A program made the translations under genes and the position numbers. This document shows positions 31,383 through 33,851 of a stretch of 33,851 bases of DNA, piece after piece. The stretch lies in the NCBI GenBank assembly GCA_947488275.1, contig CANKZX010000013.1:1-33851 (forward strand), written 5' to 3'. The notes beneath the pieces are model-generated. The model was not told where the DNA came from. It saw only the letters and a program-made list of their open reading frames with translations, and searched no databases. Positions within the stretch are counted from its first letter, which is position 1. Each line of letters starts with the position of its first letter. Source of the stretch: Alphaproteobacteria bacterium (GTDB lineage Bacteria; Pseudomonadota; Alphaproteobacteria; Paracaedibacterales; CAIOTO01).

Positions 31383-31762
31383 TGGATGTATTAAAAGAGA
31401 TGTATCAGCGAGCAAAGTTGAGTGAGGAGCGCTGGCAGCTTGTTCAAGATGTGCGGCGCCTTAATGCCGTTGCTTTGCGAAGTCAGGAAATTCAGTCGCG
31501 TATTCAAAATCATTCCAGGCGGTGGGGAATGCCGTACATTACGGCACGTGATCCCTTTTCGAATGCTCGCGCAGAACAGCATTGGCGTCATTTTCAGGCT
31601 TTGATGACACATTATGCAAATCATGGTTTGGTTGATCGAGAAATGATTTCGGTTGTTTTGTATGAAACCAAACAAAGGCAAGTGGCGAATCAAGAAAAGC
31701 GGGTGCATGACACGTTGGATGCTATTGAGGCTGCGTATTCTAAATTGAAGCGGCGCTTTTAA
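31382..31762 (+). CDS. Basic helical protein coupled to the HTH gene
   Basis: A 126-residue protein, predicted largely helical and rich in Arg, Gln and Glu, starting MDVLKEMYQRAKLSEERWQL. No membrane segment, signal peptide or known domain is visible. Its ATG overlaps the stop codon of the upstream HTH gene (TAATG), which implies coupled translation and near-equal amounts. It may be a partner or co-factor of that protein (inference). Confidence 0.6.
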   Translation: MDVLKEMYQRAKLSEERWQLVQDVRRLNAVALRSQEIQSRIQNHSRRWGMPYITARDPFSNARAEQHWRHFQALMTHYANHGLVDREMISVVLYETKQRQVANQEKRVHDTLDAIEAAYSKLKRRF

Positions 31763-31780
31763 CCTAATGTGTATAGAGTG

Positions 31781-32719
31781 TTAATGACAAGGAATGCATG
31801 AGGTGCCATCACGCGTACTACATAGCCCCGTGTTATATCCGCGTGGTAAGGTAAGTCTCGTCATAATACGATCGGCTGAACGGACATAGGATTTATTAAG
31901 ATCTTTCGTTGGGGTGCGCCATGGTTCCTGCGAAGAAGATTCTGCTTTGGATCGATCCAATTCATTTGTAAAGAAATCAACACCAGGAAATAAATTGTCA
32001 AACACAATACGGTACATGCTGATTAAACGTTCAATGTTTTTCAGAAAGTGTTCTTTTAATATGAAACAATCACGTCCATTGCTTGTTATTTGATTGTAGA
32101 TTGTGTCAGTTAGAGAATTGGAATAATAATAAAGAATAAGATCAATGTTTTGTTTAAATGATTCATAAACTTTGCTTAAAATAAGTGCAGACATACGTGA
32201 ATTTGATAATTCTGAAAGATAAGGAATGTCGTCTTGAATTTCTCCTTGAATAAGTGGTTCATAAAAATTGAGTAACCATCGTTCAATCTTTGCATAAGGA
32301 GCATATTCATCAAGTATTTTTCTTAATTGTTCTAATCGTTCTGGATGCATATCTGTTTCAATAGCGAGGGATGGAAGATATACATTTAATGATCTGCAAA
32401 TGGTTGGGACATATTTTCTAAGAAGTCCTTTAAATTCTGCCGTTTTGTATTCTTCTTCATTGTTAAAATCAATGTATTCTCTGTAGGTATATTTCATTAA
32501 TTTATTAATTTCTGATAGCTTTGTTAGTATGGTTTTGATGCGTTCGGTTGATATGCTTAAGACGTAATCATCAACAGTGATTTCTATCATGCTTTTTGTT
32601 CGTGGAGAAGCTGGACTGACTTCACTTTCTGTGGCACATACGTAATGTGTTGCGGCATCCAATTGTATGAAAAGAATCGTCATTGCAACGATTAAGATTA
32701 TATTATTTCTTTTTTTCAT
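31781..32719 (-). CDS. Secreted helical hypothetical protein
   Basis: A 312-residue protein. Residues 1-30 contain a signal peptide (NNIILIVAMTILFIQLDAAT). The mature part is mostly amphipathic helix with conserved-looking Tyr/Leu spacing (TYREYIDFNNEEEYKTAEF and LLNFYEPLIQGEI), and ends in a Cys-bearing tail (GLCSTRDGTSCIPCH). No family is recognised. It lies convergent to the HTH pair and divergent from dnaQ, on its own. Export to the periplasm or host is likely, as for several other orphan proteins in this window (inference). Confidence 0.65.
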   Translation of the reverse strand: MKKRNNIILIVAMTILFIQLDAATHYVCATESEVSPASPRTKSMIEITVDDYVLSISTERIKTILTKLSEINKLMKYTYREYIDFNNEEEYKTAEFKGLLRKYVPTICRSLNVYLPSLAIETDMHPERLEQLRKILDEYAPYAKIERWLLNFYEPLIQGEIQDDIPYLSELSNSRMSALILSKVYESFKQNIDLILYYYSNSLTDTIYNQITSNGRDCFILKEHFLKNIERLISMYRIVFDNLFPGVDFFTNELDRSKAESSSQEPWRTPTKDLNKSYVRSADRIMTRLTLPRGYNTGLCSTRDGTSCIPCH

Positions 32720-32821
32720 TTTTTTACCTGAATATAATATGTGCCATCATTCTATCAAACAACAGATTAATAAAATGTTAAAGCGATGGTAATTAGTATT
32801 ATTTATGTGTAATATGTGACT

Positions 32822-33502
32822 ATGCGCGAGATTATTTTAGATACAGAAACAACGGGGCTTTCCCCAACGCAGGGTCATCGCATTGTCGAAATTGGCTGTT
32901 TAGAGCTATTGCATCAACGCCCAACAGGGCGGACGTTTCACACCTATATTAATCCGCAACGTGATGTGCCCGCTAAATCGACTGAAATCACAGGGCTTAC
33001 AGAAGAATTCTTAAAACCTTTTCCTATTTTCACTCAAATCGTTGATGATTTTTTAGCGTTTATTGGCGATGATGTGTTGGTTATTCATAACGCTGCTTTC
33101 GATATGGCATTTTTAAATGCAGAATTAGAATGGGCGAAGAAGCCAACCTTGCCAATGACACGTGCCAAAGATACATTGTTAATGGCACGTAAGAAATTCC
33201 CAGGGTCACCCGCCAGCTTGGATGCTTTATGTAAGCGATTTGCGATTGATTTATCCAAACGTGACAAACATGGGGCGTTGTTGGATGCTGAATTATTGTG
33301 TCATGTCTATATTGAATTGCTGGGTGGACGGCAAAAAACATTGGGTTTTGATGCAGCTGCTGCGGTTGCCCCTGTGGTGATTTCTGTCGCACCTCATGCC
33401 GTCAATTTCCCTCGGCGGCAGTTTAGCGTATCTGCAGAGGAGGAAGCGTTGCATCGTGCCTTTGTTGAGACGTTACCAAATGCCCTTTGGAAGGCGAAGT
33501 AG
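32822..33502 (+). CDS. dnaQ: DNA polymerase III epsilon subunit (proofreading exonuclease)
   Basis: A 226-residue protein with the DEDDh exonuclease motifs: ILDTETTG (D7, E9), LVIHNAAFDMAFLNAEL, and HGALLDAELLCHVYIELLGGRQ with the catalytic His and final Asp. It removes misincorporated bases during replication and binds the polymerase alpha subunit through its C-terminal segment (about 190-226). ATG 32822 gives the family N-terminus MREIILDTETTG; GTG 32816 would add two residues. No ribosome site is clear. Length is typical of Alphaproteobacteria. Confidence 0.95.
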   Translation: MREIILDTETTGLSPTQGHRIVEIGCLELLHQRPTGRTFHTYINPQRDVPAKSTEITGLTEEFLKPFPIFTQIVDDFLAFIGDDVLVIHNAAFDMAFLNAELEWAKKPTLPMTRAKDTLLMARKKFPGSPASLDALCKRFAIDLSKRDKHGALLDAELLCHVYIELLGGRQKTLGFDAAAAVAPVVISVAPHAVNFPRRQFSVSAEEEALHRAFVETLPNALWKAK

Positions 33503-33579
33503 GTTAATTTTATATGTTTTAACTGTTTATTATTATTTTGTAATTATTGTTAATTATATAAGATAAAAAATGGTTTATT

Positions 33580-33851
33580 ATGTTTGTAAAATCAAAAATA
33601 CTCATATGGATTTTTTTCTTTATTAACGTGTGCACGTTTGTTATGAGTGCAGAGGAAAAATCGACTGATTTGACAGAGATTCAGCAAGAGCCTTCTTTTT
33701 TTCGAATACAAACCCCTTCTGGGCAATATATTTATTTTCTTGGTATTGTTCATGGTGTGCCGTATGAGCAATTATTATCTACTCGTACAAGGCAAGAACT
33801 TGAACGGTTGCATGCAGAAGGTGCACATTTATATTTAGAACATACCTTAAC
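33580..33851 (+). CDS. TraB/GumN-like protein, N-terminal part (runs off the window)
   Basis: The first 90 residues of a protein cut by the window end. A signal peptide (KILIWIFFFINVCTFVMSA) is followed by SFFRIQTPSGQYIYFLGIVH and then LYLEHTL at the edge. FLGIVHGVP resembles the conserved GTiH.. start of the TraB/PrgY/GumN fold, whose members are putative metalloproteases of unknown substrate; the Glu of LYLEH could be the paired conserved acidic residue. ATG 33580 lacks a strong ribosome site. The call is tentative because only a third of the domain is visible. Confidence 0.55.
   Translation, partial: MFVKSKILIWIFFFINVCTFVMSAEEKSTDLTEIQQEPSFFRIQTPSGQYIYFLGIVHGVPYEQLLSTRTRQELERLHAEGAHLYLEHTL

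Noticed and set aside
31781-32719. C-terminal CIPCH in the secreted protein as a c-type haem site
   Set aside because: The motif is the last five residues, no distal ligand or cytochrome fold is visible, and CxxCH occurs by chance; I do not call a cytochrome.

Overview
The window looks like a chromosomal segment of an AT-rich alphaproteobacterium, most likely a host-associated one of the Holosporales/Paracaedibacter type (inference from gene content and base composition; no 16S rRNA is present). Supporting signs are a pcm-like / tolC / popZ (DUF2497) gene order typical of Alphaproteobacteria, many small secreted proteins without recognisable relatives, and a dense family of dispersed palindromic repeats.

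Layout. 1-4154: the tail of an unknown gene, a GT90/CAP10-type glycosyltransferase, then a translationally coupled pair on the minus strand, a GT-C-like membrane glycosyltransferase and a GT2 polyprenyl-phosphate sugar synthase. 4393-8741: a very large membrane-anchored STAND regulator (LuxR-type HTH, membrane segment, NB-ARC ATPase, TPRs) followed on the same strand by an unusual MazG-like protein made of two C-terminal-type MazG domains. 8738-10455: endonuclease III, a repeat-rich gap, a small secreted protein and tRNA-Cys(GCA). 10811-15470: a pcm-like methyltransferase, tolC, popZ, an RluC-type pseudouridine synthase and a YciI-like protein, all on the plus strand. 15476-17378: a lone 4-hydroxyphenylpyruvate dioxygenase and a Prx5-type peroxiredoxin. 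17467-20482: a complete cytochrome bd oxidase operon read on the minus strand in the order cydP-cydA-cydB-cydX, including both small subunits. 20483-22320: two orphan genes flanked by an inverted pair of repeats, next to a 320-bp compound repeat element. 22321-29329: pheT (without pheS), a threonine dehydratase with an ACT domain, a 99-bp palindrome, prfB with its programmed +1 frameshift, holB and an Rpn-type nuclease. 29388-33851: a queuosine-precursor transporter and rppH, a coupled HTH-protein/partner pair, a secreted protein, dnaQ, and the start of a TraB/GumN-like protein.

Most genes are housekeeping: DNA repair and replication (nth, holB, dnaQ), translation (pheT, prfB, rluC-like, tRNA-Cys), RNA decay (rppH), low-oxygen respiration (cydPABX), envelope and export (tolC, glycosyltransferases) and cell polarity (popZ). 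The less ordinary parts are the STAND regulator with its MazG neighbour and the palindromic repeat family. About twelve copies of the repeat occur in intergenic DNA. Their stems differ in sequence but retain pairing by compensatory changes, and two copies form a 72-bp inverted repeat around the two orphan genes.
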